Shown piece by piece: positions 50,853 to 59,408 of a DNA stretch of 64,000 nt (position 1 is its first letter; the number at the start of each line of letters is the position of its first letter). Source of the stretch: JAGVSR01 sp964589785 (lineage in GTDB: Bacteria; Pseudomonadota; Alphaproteobacteria; Rhizobiales; Hyphomicrobiaceae). The position numbers and the translations under genes were made by a program. The notes beneath the pieces were generated by a model. The model was not told where the DNA came from, searched no databases, and was given only the letters and a program-made list of their open reading frames with translations. The stretch covers positions 62,001-126,000 of the forward strand of contig CAZPUQ010000005.1 in assembly GCA_964589785.1 (NCBI GenBank), in the 5' to 3' direction.

Positions 50853-51749
50853 TTATTTGACCACGAACGCCGTCGTGCGCTGCCGGATGAGCCCCTCCTG
50901 GGCGACCGAGGCAATCAGCCGGCCCTCCTGATCGAAGAACGAGCCGCGGCAGAAGGCCCGCGCGGCATGGGTGCTCGGGCTGTCCTGCGCGTAGAGCAGC
51001 CACTGGTCCGCCTTGAAGGGGCGGTGGAACCAGAGCGCGTGGTCGAGACTCGCAAGCTGGATCGACGGATCGAACAGGACCTTGCCGTGGGCGATGAGGG
51101 CGGTGTCGAGAAGCGTGAAATCGGAGGCGTAGGCGAGGACGCACTGGTGCAGGCGGGGGTCATCCGGAAGCCGGCCGCTGGCACGCATCCAGATGGCCTG
51201 CTGCGGCTCGGCGGGCTCGCTGCAGAGGTAACGGCGCACGTCGACCGGCTTCATCTCGATCGGGCGTTCGCGGCTCCAGTAGCTGCGCATGTTTTCGGGC
51301 AGGCGGTCGACGAAGCGCGCGATGAGCTCCTGGGCGTTGGGAAGATCGTCGGGCGGCGGCACGGCCGGCATGCGGGCGGCGTGCTCGAACCCGTCCTCGG
51401 GCCGGTGGAAGCTCACGCTCATGGTAAAGATGATACGGCCATGCTGGATCGCCTTGACGAGACGGGTCGAGAAACTGCCGCCGTCGCGCGTGCGCTCCAC
51501 CTCGTAGATGATGGGCTGCGCCGGGTCGCCGGCGAGCAGGAAATAGCCGTGCAGCGAGTGCGCGGGGCGCTCTAACTCCACGGTGCGGCTCGCCGCGACC
51601 AGCGCCTGCCCCAGCACCTGTCCGCCGAACACGCGCTGCCAGCCGTCGGCCGGGCTGCGGCCGCGGAACAGGTTCAGTTCCAGCGGCTCCAGATCGAGGA
51701 TGCCGAGGAGCGACGAAAGGGCCGGTGAGACTTTGATGGGCTCAGACAT
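50853..51749 (-). CDS. tesB: Acyl-CoA thioesterase II
   Basis: A 298-residue double hot-dog thioesterase. The first domain has FGGQVLGQALVAA and the second YASDFTLLDTAL with the catalytic Asp; Gln in ASVAQEGLIR completes the E. coli TesB triad with a Thr. It hydrolyses medium- and long-chain acyl-CoA esters in the cytoplasm. It stands alone, with an upstream region shared with the divergent hydroxylase gene. Confidence 0.94.
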   Translation of the reverse strand: MSEPIKVSPALSSLLGILDLEPLELNLFRGRSPADGWQRVFGGQVLGQALVAASRTVELERPAHSLHGYFLLAGDPAQPIIYEVERTRDGGSFSTRLVKAIQHGRIIFTMSVSFHRPEDGFEHAARMPAVPPPDDLPNAQELIARFVDRLPENMRSYWSRERPIEMKPVDVRRYLCSEPAEPQQAIWMRASGRLPDDPRLHQCVLAYASDFTLLDTALIAHGKVLFDPSIQLASLDHALWFHRPFKADQWLLYAQDSPSTHAARAFCRGSFFDQEGRLIASVAQEGLIRQRTTAFVVK

Positions 51750-51791
51750 GACGCGGCGTTGTCCGGATGCTATGCGGAAGGACCGCCATTG

Positions 51792-53069
51792 GTGAGCGAG
51801 GTTCAGGGCGTGTCAAGCAACGCAAGCGGGGCGCAAGCGGGCAAGACCGGCTACGACGTCGTGATCTCGGGAGCGAGCGCCTCCGGCCTTGCGCTGGCCC
51901 TGGCGCTGGCCGAGGCGAGCGAGGGCGAGCTCAGCATTGCGCTTGTCGAACGGGCCTGGCCGCCGCAGGCGGTGCGCGGCGACGTGCGGGCCTATGCCTT
52001 CTCTGCCGCCTCGCGCCATATGCTTGAGGTGCTCGGTGCCTGGCGCGACGTGGCGCCCGAGGCGCAGGAGGTGCGCCGCATCGAGATCACCGACTCGAGC
52101 CTCGAGGACGGCGTGCGGCCGGTCGTTCTCACCTACGACAACACAACGGCGGACGGCGAGCCGGCGAGCCATATCGTTCCCGGCCACGCGATCGTCTCGG
52201 CGCTGGCCGTGCGCGTCGCCGACTTCCTGGCGATCGATCGCATCGCGCCCGACGAGATCGCCGGCTTTGCGAGCGATGCGAACGGCGTCACCATCTCGCT
52301 CGCAGGCGGGCGGCAACTGCGCGCCCGGCTACTCGTCTCCGCAGAGGGGCGCCAGTCGCGCCTGCGCGAGGAGGCCGGGATCAAGACCATCGGCTGGTCC
52401 TATGGGCAGACCGGCATCGTGACCTGGGTCGCGCACGAGCGGCCGCATGAGGCGACCGCCGTGCAGCATTTCCTGCCCGCGGGGCCGTTCGCCATCCTGC
52501 CGCTGACCGGCAACCGCTCCTGCATCACCTGGAGCGAAGGCTCCGAGGAGGCCCGCCGCATCCTGGCGCTCGACGATGCGGCCTTCATGGCCGAGGTCGA
52601 GAAGCGCTTCGGCGGGCGGCTCGGCGCGATCACGATGAGCGCCGGCCGGCAGTCGTGGCCGCTCTCGATGCATCTTGCCCGCTCGTACGTGGCCGACCGC
52701 TTCGCTCTGATCGGCGACGCGGCGCATGGCGTGCACCCGATCGCCGGCCAGGGGCTCAATCTCGCGCTGCGCGATGCGGCGGCACTGGCCGAGGTTCTGG
52801 TCGAGGCGGCGCGTCTCGGCCTCGACATCGGCAATGCCGAGGTCCTTGCCCGCTATCAGCGGTGGCGGCGGTTCGACTCGGCGGTCTCCACCGCCACCTT
52901 CGACGGGCTCAATCGCCTCTTCTCGTCGGACAACGCCATTCTGCGCGCCGTGCGCGACTTGGGCCTCGGCCTCGTCGACCAGATGCCGGTTGTGAAGCAG
53001 ATGCTGGTGCGCGAGGCCGCGGGGCTCTCGGGCGACGTTCCACGCCTGCTGCGCGGCGAAGCGATCTGA
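51792..53069 (+). CDS. UbiH/UbiF/VisC-family FAD-dependent hydroxylase
   Basis: A 425-residue group A flavin monooxygenase of the ubiquinone-synthesis family. The FAD motifs are VVISGASASGLALALALAE near residue 23 (GxSxxG rather than the usual GxGxxG) and RFALIGDAAHGVHPIAGQGLNLALRD near residue 310. It probably hydroxylates the ubiquinone ring. Which ring position it acts on cannot be read. The GTG at 51792 follows GGAAGGA; upstream TTGs are alternatives. Convergent with rimM, with 4 bases between stops. Confidence 0.88.
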   Translation: MSEVQGVSSNASGAQAGKTGYDVVISGASASGLALALALAEASEGELSIALVERAWPPQAVRGDVRAYAFSAASRHMLEVLGAWRDVAPEAQEVRRIEITDSSLEDGVRPVVLTYDNTTADGEPASHIVPGHAIVSALAVRVADFLAIDRIAPDEIAGFASDANGVTISLAGGRQLRARLLVSAEGRQSRLREEAGIKTIGWSYGQTGIVTWVAHERPHEATAVQHFLPAGPFAILPLTGNRSCITWSEGSEEARRILALDDAAFMAEVEKRFGGRLGAITMSAGRQSWPLSMHLARSYVADRFALIGDAAHGVHPIAGQGLNLALRDAAALAEVLVEAARLGLDIGNAEVLARYQRWRRFDSAVSTATFDGLNRLFSSDNAILRAVRDLGLGLVDQMPVVKQMLVREAAGLSGDVPRLLRGEAI

Positions 53070-53073
53070 GCGG

Positions 53074-53652
53074 TCAAGCCTCCGAGTCGTCGTTGGGTTC
53101 GGCGCCAGGCTCAGCACCCTGTCCGGCGGTCTCATCCTCGTCCGTGGCGTAGGCCGGCGGGAGGACGACCGCGGAGCGGGCTTCGAGATCGATGCTCGGA
53201 ACGGTCGCGTCCGTGAACGGCACGAGCAGGGTCTCGCGCTCGCCGCCCCGTTCGATCTCGAGGAGATCGCCGGCGCCATAGTTCACGATCGCCGCGATGC
53301 GCCCCCACGTGCGCCCCTCGGCATCGAGGGTGGCGAGCCCGACGAGATCCTCATGATAGTAGCTTCCGGCCTCGGGTTGCGGCAGGCGGCTCCGCTTCAC
53401 GTAGAGCCTCGTGTTGCGCAGCTTCTCCGCGGCGGTCCGGTCGTCGATCCCGGCGAGCCGCGCGATGACGGCCTTCGGCGTCACGCGCAGGCCCACGATC
53501 GTGAACGAGCGCTGCCCCGTGCTGTCGCTCAGAGGACCGTAGGCGGCGATGTCGGCCGGCTCCTCGGTGAACGTGCGGATCGAGACCTCGCCGCGGATGC
53601 CGTGGGCGGCGCCGATCTCGCCGAGCAGGATGAGCCGGTCGGGGTCTGTCAT
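53074..53652 (-). CDS. rimM: Ribosome maturation factor RimM
   Basis: A 192-residue 30S assembly factor that binds S19. The N-terminal RimM domain (LLGEIGAAHGIRGEVSIRTFTEEP) and the C-terminal PRC-barrel (YYHEDLVGLATLDAEGRTWG) are clear. An acidic tail follows (DEDETAGQ..EPNDDSEA). In most bacteria rimM sits between rpsP and trmD-rplS; here trmD and rplS are absent and three small genes separate it from rpsP and ffh. Confidence 0.94.
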   Translation of the reverse strand: MTDPDRLILLGEIGAAHGIRGEVSIRTFTEEPADIAAYGPLSDSTGQRSFTIVGLRVTPKAVIARLAGIDDRTAAEKLRNTRLYVKRSRLPQPEAGSYYHEDLVGLATLDAEGRTWGRIAAIVNYGAGDLLEIERGGERETLLVPFTDATVPSIDLEARSAVVLPPAYATDEDETAGQGAEPGAEPNDDSEA

Positions 53653-53680
53653 GAGAGCCTTGGGCAGGCGGTTTGAGGGC

Positions 53681-54250
53681 TCAGCCCGGCAGCGGGCCGA
53701 GGTAGGCGAGCGTCAGGTCGACACGCTGCCCGGCGATGTCCACCGCGGTTGCGGCGAGAGGGCCGTTGCGGGCGAGCTCGGCCGTGACCTCCACCGATGC
53801 GCCCGTTGCTCCTGCGCACAAGCCGGTCACGAGCTCGCCCTCCGGCGGCACGTGCAGACGGACATGGACATGGTTCGTCTTGCGCGCCGTGTCAAACCGG
53901 TAGGTGCCTTCGAATTTGCCGCCCCAGCGGTCCGAGCCCACGATCCGGCCCGAGCGCAGCACCGCAAGCGCGTCCCCGGCGCGGTTGCCTCGGCCGTCGG
54001 CGGATCGTCCATAGCTCAGGCTGTAGAGGCCGTCGTCAAGGAGATCGGGAGCCGAAAGACGGGCGAACTCGGCGGTGCGCAGGCTCGGCGAGACCGACTG
54101 CAGCAGGCGCAGGTAGGCTTGGACGGGGCCGGGTAGCGCGACCGCTCCCGTGGCCCAGAGGCTGACAGCCCGTGGGCTCACGTCGAGGAGGCGCGCGAAC
54201 TCCGTCTGCTTCAGTCCGAGCCGTTCCAGAATGCGCTTCAAGCCCCGCAT
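53681..54250 (-). CDS. HTH protein with C-terminal GrlR-like beta-barrel
   Basis: A 189-residue protein. Residues about 1-50 form an XRE/HipB-type HTH (RILERLGLKQTEFARLLDVS, PRAVSLWATG). Residues about 70-185 begin DGLYSLSYG and continue with GDALAVLRSGRIVGSDRW and KFEGTYRFD, a pattern like the GrlR-type lipocalin-fold domain (GLY...G.GV...G.I.GGD...Y.G.Y). The combination suggests a ligand- or stress-sensing regulator. It lies 28 bases upstream of rimM in the same direction. The domain match is by eye only. Confidence 0.75.
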   Translation of the reverse strand: MRGLKRILERLGLKQTEFARLLDVSPRAVSLWATGAVALPGPVQAYLRLLQSVSPSLRTAEFARLSAPDLLDDGLYSLSYGRSADGRGNRAGDALAVLRSGRIVGSDRWGGKFEGTYRFDTARKTNHVHVRLHVPPEGELVTGLCAGATGASVEVTAELARNGPLAATAVDIAGQRVDLTLAYLGPLPG

Positions 54251-54310
54251 GACGGACAGTGAGCAAGAGCCGCGCCAGTCGTCCGTGGGGTGCTCGTGGG
54301 GACGGCGCCT

Positions 54311-54565
54311 CTACGCGGCGCCCAGGAGCTGGACGAGAAACCGGAGGCCGACGGCCGTGGCCGAGATGGCCGTCGCAAGCGCCGCGCGGCCGTTCAGGAT
54401 CTGGTTGCGGTTGAAGGCCGTGATGAGGCGGTTCATGTCGTGCTCATCGAGCGCCTCGCCCTTGTGCACCCGGCGCAGGCTCTTGCCGCTGGCCAGGAAC
54501 CAGAGGACCGAGGAGACGAAGGCCGCCAGCATGGCGATGAGATCGAGGACAACGATCACGGGCAC
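54311..54565 (-). CDS. Small membrane protein, unrecognised
   Basis: About 84 residues from a GTG at 54565, chosen because a longer form would run through the rpsP terminator. It has two hydrophobic helices (about 2-22 and 60-82) with a short hydrophilic loop (SGKSLRRVHKGEALDEHDMNRLITAFNRNQILNGRAA) between them. It resembles small unnamed inner-membrane proteins of alphaproteobacteria. The start is uncertain; an in-frame start at 54625 also exists. Confidence 0.6.
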   Translation of the reverse strand: MPVIVVLDLIAMLAAFVSSVLWFLASGKSLRRVHKGEALDEHDMNRLITAFNRNQILNGRAALATAISATAVGLRFLVQLLGAA

Positions 54566-54614
54566 GCTCCGGGCGACCGCAGGCCGCCACTCTGGCTGAA
54601 GCCGGCACAAGAAA

Positions 54615-54637
54615 AAAGGGAGCACGAGGCTCCCTTT
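54615..54637 (-). terminator. Intrinsic terminator after rpsP
   Basis: The stem AAAGGGAGC/GCTCCCTTT with a five-base loop is followed on the minus strand by a run of Ts (opposite the A-run at 54612-54617). It ends the transcript coming from ffh-rpsP. Confidence 0.85.
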
Positions 54638-54679
54638 GTCCGGCGGCCGAAAGAACCGGCCGCGCGTTGCAGCCCGGCC

Positions 54680-55042
54680 TCAGCCGGCCGCGGCCTCGGC
54701 TGCCTTGGCGGCCTTCTCGGCGGCCGCAGCGGCCCGCTCCTGGGCCTTCTTCTTCGGCAGGGCCTTCTTCACGCTCTTGACGGGCGTGCGCTTGATGAGG
54801 CCGGCGGAGTCGAGGAAGCGGGCGACGCGGTCGGTCGGCTGGGCGCCGACGCCGATCCAGTGCTTGGCGCGCTCGACGTTGAGCTTCACCCGCTCGGGGT
54901 TGTCCCGCTTCAGCATCGGGTCGAACGTGCCGATCTGCTCGATGTAGCGGCCGTCGCGGGGCGAGGCGGAGTGCGCCACGACGATGTAGTAGTAGGGACG
55001 CTTCTTGGCGCCGCCGCGGGCCAAACGGATTTTCGCTGCCAT
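54680..55042 (-). CDS. rpsP: 30S ribosomal protein S16
   Basis: A 120-residue S16. The N-terminal core (KIRLARGGAKKRPYYYIVVAHSASPRDGR) and IGTFDPM are standard. The C-terminus is extended by a Lys/Ala-rich tail (KALPKKKAQERAAAAAEKAA), common in Hyphomicrobiales. It lies downstream of ffh with one extra gene between them. Confidence 0.96.
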   Translation of the reverse strand: MAAKIRLARGGAKKRPYYYIVVAHSASPRDGRYIEQIGTFDPMLKRDNPERVKLNVERAKHWIGVGAQPTDRVARFLDSAGLIKRTPVKSVKKALPKKKAQERAAAAAEKAAKAAEAAAG

Positions 55043-55062
55043 GATGTGGTTCCTTTCTCAGC

Positions 55063-55509
55063 TCAGCTTCTTGTTCCGGTTTCCGTCTTGAATCGCTTCC
55101 ACTCCACGTCGAGGTACTTCTTCGCGACGACGCGCGCCGCGTTGTACTTCGCCATGTGCTCCTCATCGCGGTTGGTCGGGTTCCGCGGGAGGATGTTCTG
55201 GATCGCGCGGACAAGCTCGTCCGCGTGGGGGTTGTCGTCATCGATCTTGAAATCGACCCGGCAGATCTTCTCGACGAGCTTGTCGGTGAAGGCCTGATCC
55301 CATTTCGCCGTACTGTGCGGGATGGCCGCGAAGAGCTCGGCGAGATCGTCGACGGTCGATTCCAGGCGCTGCCGGCGGGCTTCCGCGCGCCGCCGTGCCC
55401 CTTCTCCGCGCCAGGCGAGGAAGCCGAACACGGCCGAGGCGAACGCCATCATCAGCGTCGACAGGGGGATCGCGATCCTCCAGAGCTCAGGCGAGATGTC
55501 GGGGAGCAT
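55063..55509 (-). CDS. Membrane-anchored hypothetical protein between ffh and rpsP
   Basis: A 148-residue protein with one N-terminal transmembrane helix (about 10-32), a basic coiled-coil-like segment (ARRRAEARRQRLESTVDDLAELF) and a cytoplasmic C-terminal half rich in charged residues (DFKIDDDNPHADELVRAIQNI). I do not recognise it. It starts 12 bases after the ffh stop and ends 20 bases before the rpsP start, so it belongs to the same transcript. Confidence 0.7.
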   Translation of the reverse strand: MLPDISPELWRIAIPLSTLMMAFASAVFGFLAWRGEGARRRAEARRQRLESTVDDLAELFAAIPHSTAKWDQAFTDKLVEKICRVDFKIDDDNPHADELVRAIQNILPRNPTNRDEEHMAKYNAARVVAKKYLDVEWKRFKTETGTRS

Positions 55510-55521
55510 GGCGCGGCCTCG

Positions 55522-57108
55522 TCACTTCTTCTTGGTCGGCAGGCCGGGAAAGCGCACCGCGCCGCCGCTGCCGCCAAGACCGGGCAGCGCCCCGCCGCCG
55601 AGCCCCGGCAGCCGCTTGGGCGCGGCAGCGCCGCTCAATCCCGGCAGGCCCTTTGGCAGCGCAGCCTTGAGCTCGGGTGGAAGCTGCTCGAGCGCCTTCG
55701 GGTCGAGACGCGTAAGCTCGTCCTGCATGCGCGCCAGCTCTGCCTCGCTCGGGCCGCTCTTGGCCATCGGCGACAGACCGAGCGCGCCGGCCATCTTCGT
55801 CATCATGCCCGGGTTTTTGCCCATCGACTTCATCATGTCCGCCATCTGGCGGTGCATCTTGAGGAGCTTGTTGATGTCCTCCACGCGCGTGCCGGAGCCC
55901 GCCGCAATGCGCCGCTTGCGCTTGGCATCGAGGATCTTGGGCAGGCGCCGCTCCTTGGGCGTCATCGAGGAGATGATGGCGCGCTGGCGCGTCATCTCCT
56001 TGTTGAATCCGCTCTCGTTGATCTGGCTCTTCAGCTTGCCGATACCGGGCAGCATGCCCATGATCCCGCCGGCGCCGCCGAGCTTCTCCATCTGCTTGAG
56101 CTGCTCGGAGAGATCGTCGAGATCGAACTCGCCCTTCTTCATCTTGAGGGCGATCTTGGTCGCCTTCTCGACGTCGAGGCTCTGCGCGGCCTTCTCCACG
56201 AGGCCGACGATGTCGCCCATGCCGAGGATGCGGCCGGCGATGCGTCTGGGGTCGAAGTCCTCCAGCGCGTCCCACTTCTCGCCGACGCCCAGAAGCTTGA
56301 TCGGCTTGCCCGTGACGGCGCGCATGGAGAGGGCCGCACCGCCGCGGCCGTCGCCGTCGGCGCGGGTCAGCACGGTGCCGGTGATGGCAAGGCGCTCATC
56401 GAACGCCTTGGCGGTGTTGACCGCATCCTGGCCGGTGAGGCTGTCGACGACGAGGAGGACCTCATGCGGATTCGTGGCGGTCTTCACGTCCGCCACCTCC
56501 TGCATCAGCTCCTCGTCGAGCGTGATGCGGCCGGCGGTATCGAGCAGAACGACGTCGTAGCCGCCGAGGCGGGCGGCGGTCAGCGCGCGGTCGGCGATCT
56601 GCAGCGGCGTCTGGCCGGCGATGATCGGCAGCGTCGCGACGCCCGTCTGCTCGCCGAGCACGCGAAGCTGCTCCTGCGCGGCGGGGCGGCGCGTGTCGAG
56701 CGACGCCATCAGCACCTTCTTGCGGTCGCGGTTTGTCAGCCGGTAGGCGATCTTGGCCGTCGTCGTCGTCTTGCCCGAGCCCTGCAGGCCGACCATCAGG
56801 ATCGCAACGGGAGGAACGGCGGCAAGATTGATGGGGTCGGCGTCGGAGCCCAGGATGCGGACGAGCTCGTCGTTGACGATCTTCACGACCATCTGGCCGG
56901 GCGTCACCGACTTGACGACGTCCTGGCCGACGGCCTTCGCCTTCACCGCCTCGGTAAAGTCCTTGACCACCTCGAGCGCGACATCGGCCTCGAGCAGCGC
57001 GCGGCGCACCTCGCGCATGGCTTCCGCGACGTCGCTGTCGGTCAGTGCGCCGCGACCACGCAGCTTGTCGAGAACGCCGGACAGCCGGTCCGATAGGCTC
57101 TGGAACAT
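55522..57108 (-). CDS. ffh: Signal recognition particle protein Ffh
   Basis: A 528-residue SRP54 homologue. The N domain (LRGRGALTDSDVAEAMREVRRALLEADVAL), the G domain (VGLQGSGKTTTTAKIA, DTRRPAAQEQL, DTAGR, TRADGDGRGG) and the Met-rich M domain (MGMLPGIG, KRKRRIAAGSGT) are complete. The tail is an unusual Gly/Pro/Leu repeat (GLPGLSG, GLGGGALPGLGG). The ATG at 57108 is used instead of a TTG six bases earlier. Its receptor FtsY is encoded 4.5 kb away. Confidence 0.96.
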   Translation of the reverse strand: MFQSLSDRLSGVLDKLRGRGALTDSDVAEAMREVRRALLEADVALEVVKDFTEAVKAKAVGQDVVKSVTPGQMVVKIVNDELVRILGSDADPINLAAVPPVAILMVGLQGSGKTTTTAKIAYRLTNRDRKKVLMASLDTRRPAAQEQLRVLGEQTGVATLPIIAGQTPLQIADRALTAARLGGYDVVLLDTAGRITLDEELMQEVADVKTATNPHEVLLVVDSLTGQDAVNTAKAFDERLAITGTVLTRADGDGRGGAALSMRAVTGKPIKLLGVGEKWDALEDFDPRRIAGRILGMGDIVGLVEKAAQSLDVEKATKIALKMKKGEFDLDDLSEQLKQMEKLGGAGGIMGMLPGIGKLKSQINESGFNKEMTRQRAIISSMTPKERRLPKILDAKRKRRIAAGSGTRVEDINKLLKMHRQMADMMKSMGKNPGMMTKMAGALGLSPMAKSGPSEAELARMQDELTRLDPKALEQLPPELKAALPKGLPGLSGAAAPKRLPGLGGGALPGLGGSGGAVRFPGLPTKKK

Positions 57109-57329
57109 GAACAATCCCGAACAAATGACAACAGCACCCGAGAGCGCGACGCGCCGTCGGATGTTGACCTCCGGACTTCGGCCCCGGCGGAGGTGGGGAC
57201 GGCCCGGTCGGCGGCTCTGAAGGTCAGGGCCGGATTTCAGGCGCGGACAATCGTGGAAGCGGGCGCCCGTGTCAATTGCCCCCTGCGCGCTGACGACGGC
57301 GCACCGTCTCCATGCGGAGGCCGGGCATA

Positions 57330-57341
57330 TTGTACGTACAA
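57330..57341. promoter_or_regulatory. TTGTACGTACAA palindrome in the 458-bp ffh - EF-hand gap
   Basis: A perfect 12-bp palindrome about 220 bases upstream of ffh. It may be an operator for ffh or for the divergent EF-hand lipoprotein gene. The rest of 57109-57566 is GC-rich, holds no credible ORF, and includes the GGGGAGGA ribosome binding site just before the lipoprotein start. Confidence 0.3.
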
Positions 57342-57566
57342 AGCAGGCGAAACCGGTGATTTGCCCCTCGGTCCCGCGCCGCCTCGTCGGTTTGCCGCAA
57401 TTTTCCGGTTATGAACTTCATTCGCGCAGGGCGCGGACGATTGCCCTTGCATCCGGGCGCGAAGTAGCAAGCGTCACGGAACGGCAAAGGGACTCGCGCC
57501 GGGCCGGGAACGGTCGTTCGACGCGTCTCCGCGTGCCAAAGCACGCCGCTCGGGGGAGGATACCGC

Positions 57567-58085
57567 ATGTCACGTGCTTGGCCGGTCGGCCGGACCAGGG
57601 CCCGCCTGGGTCTCGTCTGTGTCGGCCTCGCGCTCGCCGGATGCAGCTCCGTGCCGTCACTGACCGGCGGCGGCTCCCCGTTCTCCGGCACGTCCGGCGT
57701 CGATCGCACGTTCATCAGCGCCGCCCAGACCTGGGACTTCGACAAGGACGGAACGGTCACCTGCGACGAATGGAAGAACTACGCGGCGTCGCTCCTGCGC
57801 GAATCGGACGGCAACGGTGACGGCGCGCTCGAGGCCGCCGAGTTCCAGCAGATGGCGAAGACGGACCGGCTCTTCACCATGGCCGACACCGCCTACTTCG
57901 ATGCCAACGGCGACGGCAAGGTCTCGCTGGAGGAGATGACGGGCAAGCCGAACGCGGCCTTCCGGCTGCTCGACAAGAACAACGATTGCCGCATCGACCG
58001 CACCGAGTCCGTGCGCGTGCTGCAAGTCGACGCGCCCAAGGCCGCGCCGGTGCCCGACCAGCAGGTTCCCGGCACCGGCCGATGA
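57567..58085 (+). CDS. EF-hand calcium-binding lipoprotein
   Basis: A 172-residue lipoprotein. The lipobox LALAGC follows the signal peptide (about 1-25). Four EF-hand-like loops are seen: DFDKDGTVTCDEW, DGNGDGALEAAEF, DANGDGKVSLEEM and DKNNDCRIDRTES; the second and third match the calcium-loop consensus best. The first and last loops each contain a cysteine, which could form a disulfide. Probably an envelope calcium sensor or buffer; partners are unknown. The start has a strong site (GGGGAGGA). Confidence 0.88.
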   Translation: MSRAWPVGRTRARLGLVCVGLALAGCSSVPSLTGGGSPFSGTSGVDRTFISAAQTWDFDKDGTVTCDEWKNYAASLLRESDGNGDGALEAAEFQQMAKTDRLFTMADTAYFDANGDGKVSLEEMTGKPNAAFRLLDKNNDCRIDRTESVRVLQVDAPKAAPVPDQQVPGTGR

Positions 58086-58107
58086 TGGTCGCGTGATGAG
58101 GTTCGGA

Positions 58108-59262
58108 TCAGTTCGCCGGCGTCACGCGAACGATCCGGCCGTCGCGATCGTCGTCCGTAAGGAGCCATAGGGCACCGTCAGGACCCTGCCGGACGTCGCG
58201 GATCCGTTGATCGAGATCTTTGAGCAGCGTCTCTTCGGCGATGACCTCGCCATCCTTCAGGACGAGACGCGCGAGCTCAAGGCCGGCGAGTCCGCCGACA
58301 AAGATGTTGCCTTTCCACGCCGGAAAGAGATCGCCGGAGTAGATGGCAAGGCCCGAGGTCGCGATCGACGGAATCCAATAGTACACGGGCTGTTCCAGGC
58401 CCTCCTTGGCCGTGCCTATGCCGATCGGTCCGCCGGTGTACTCGTTGCTGTAGCTGATGATAGGCCAGCCGTAGTTCTTGCCGCGCTCGGTGAGGTTCAG
58501 CTCGTCACCGCCACGCGCGCCGTGCTCGACGGTCCACAGCTTGCCGGTTGCCGGATCGAGCGCGGCGCCCTGGATGTTGCGGTGTCCGATCGACCAGATT
58601 TTTGCATCCCAGCCCGGCTGCGCAGGCGCGGTGGAAGCGGGCTCGCCGTCGGCTTTGAGGTTCACGACTTTGCCGATCGTCGTGTCGGTTTCCTGCACCT
58701 TGTCGCGGGCGATGAACCGGTCGCCGGTCGTCACGAAAAGCGAGCCGTCCGCGGCCCACACGAGGCGCGAGCCGAAGTGGTTGGCGGACTTGGCGATGGC
58801 CGGCTGCTGCTGGAAGATGGTCCGGAGGTCGTCGATGCGTCCGCCCCCCTTGTCATCGAGCACGAGGCGGCCGCGGGCCACCGCCGTCGCCGCGGCGCCG
58901 TTCTCCCGCGGCTCGGAAAACGACAGATAGATGTCGCCGCCGGTCTCGGCGAAGTCCTTGGCAAGAAGCACATCGAGCAGGCCGCCCTGACCCTTGGCGA
59001 AGACGTCCGGTGTTCCGGAAATGGCCGGTCCGATCTTGCCCTCGCGCGTCACGATGCGAAGCCGCCCCGGCCGCTCGGTGACGAGCAGCCGGCCGTCCGG
59101 AAGGAACTGGAGGGCCCAGGGATTGGCAAGACCGGTCGCGACCGTCTCCGTCTTCACGCCGCTCGGCTCTGCGGGCTTCGGGGCATCGGTCTGGGCGGCC
59201 TCGGCCGACCCGGCGCAAAGGAGGACGGCGGTGAGCGCAGCGGGCGGCAGGCGGCGTCGCAT
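58108..59262 (-). CDS. PQQ-dependent sugar dehydrogenase (Asd/GdhB family)
   Basis: A 384-residue exported six-bladed beta-propeller. A signal peptide (ending SAEAAQ) precedes LANPWALQFLPDGRLLVTERPGRLR. Family positions follow: the calcium/PQQ-site segments GQGGLLDV, NHFGSRLVWAADGSLFVTTGDR and HRNIQGAALDP..LWTVEHGARGGDELN. It oxidises aldoses at the periplasmic face if PQQ is available; no PQQ synthesis genes are in the window. The ATG at 59262 follows GGAGAA; an upstream ATG at 59289 is less likely. Confidence 0.92.
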   Translation of the reverse strand: MRRRLPPAALTAVLLCAGSAEAAQTDAPKPAEPSGVKTETVATGLANPWALQFLPDGRLLVTERPGRLRIVTREGKIGPAISGTPDVFAKGQGGLLDVLLAKDFAETGGDIYLSFSEPRENGAAATAVARGRLVLDDKGGGRIDDLRTIFQQQPAIAKSANHFGSRLVWAADGSLFVTTGDRFIARDKVQETDTTIGKVVNLKADGEPASTAPAQPGWDAKIWSIGHRNIQGAALDPATGKLWTVEHGARGGDELNLTERGKNYGWPIISYSNEYTGGPIGIGTAKEGLEQPVYYWIPSIATSGLAIYSGDLFPAWKGNIFVGGLAGLELARLVLKDGEVIAEETLLKDLDQRIRDVRQGPDGALWLLTDDDRDGRIVRVTPAN

Positions 59263-59408
59263 GAGGCTTCTCCGGGACCAGGATGACATCAGGAAACTCG
59301 TGGAGGTTCACATAGGTTTCGCGGCGCTGTGCCGCAACCGGGAGGCGAGCATTCCCGCTTCGCGTCCGGCCATTTGTCTTTTCCGGGCGCCTCGGCCATA
59401 TAACGGCC

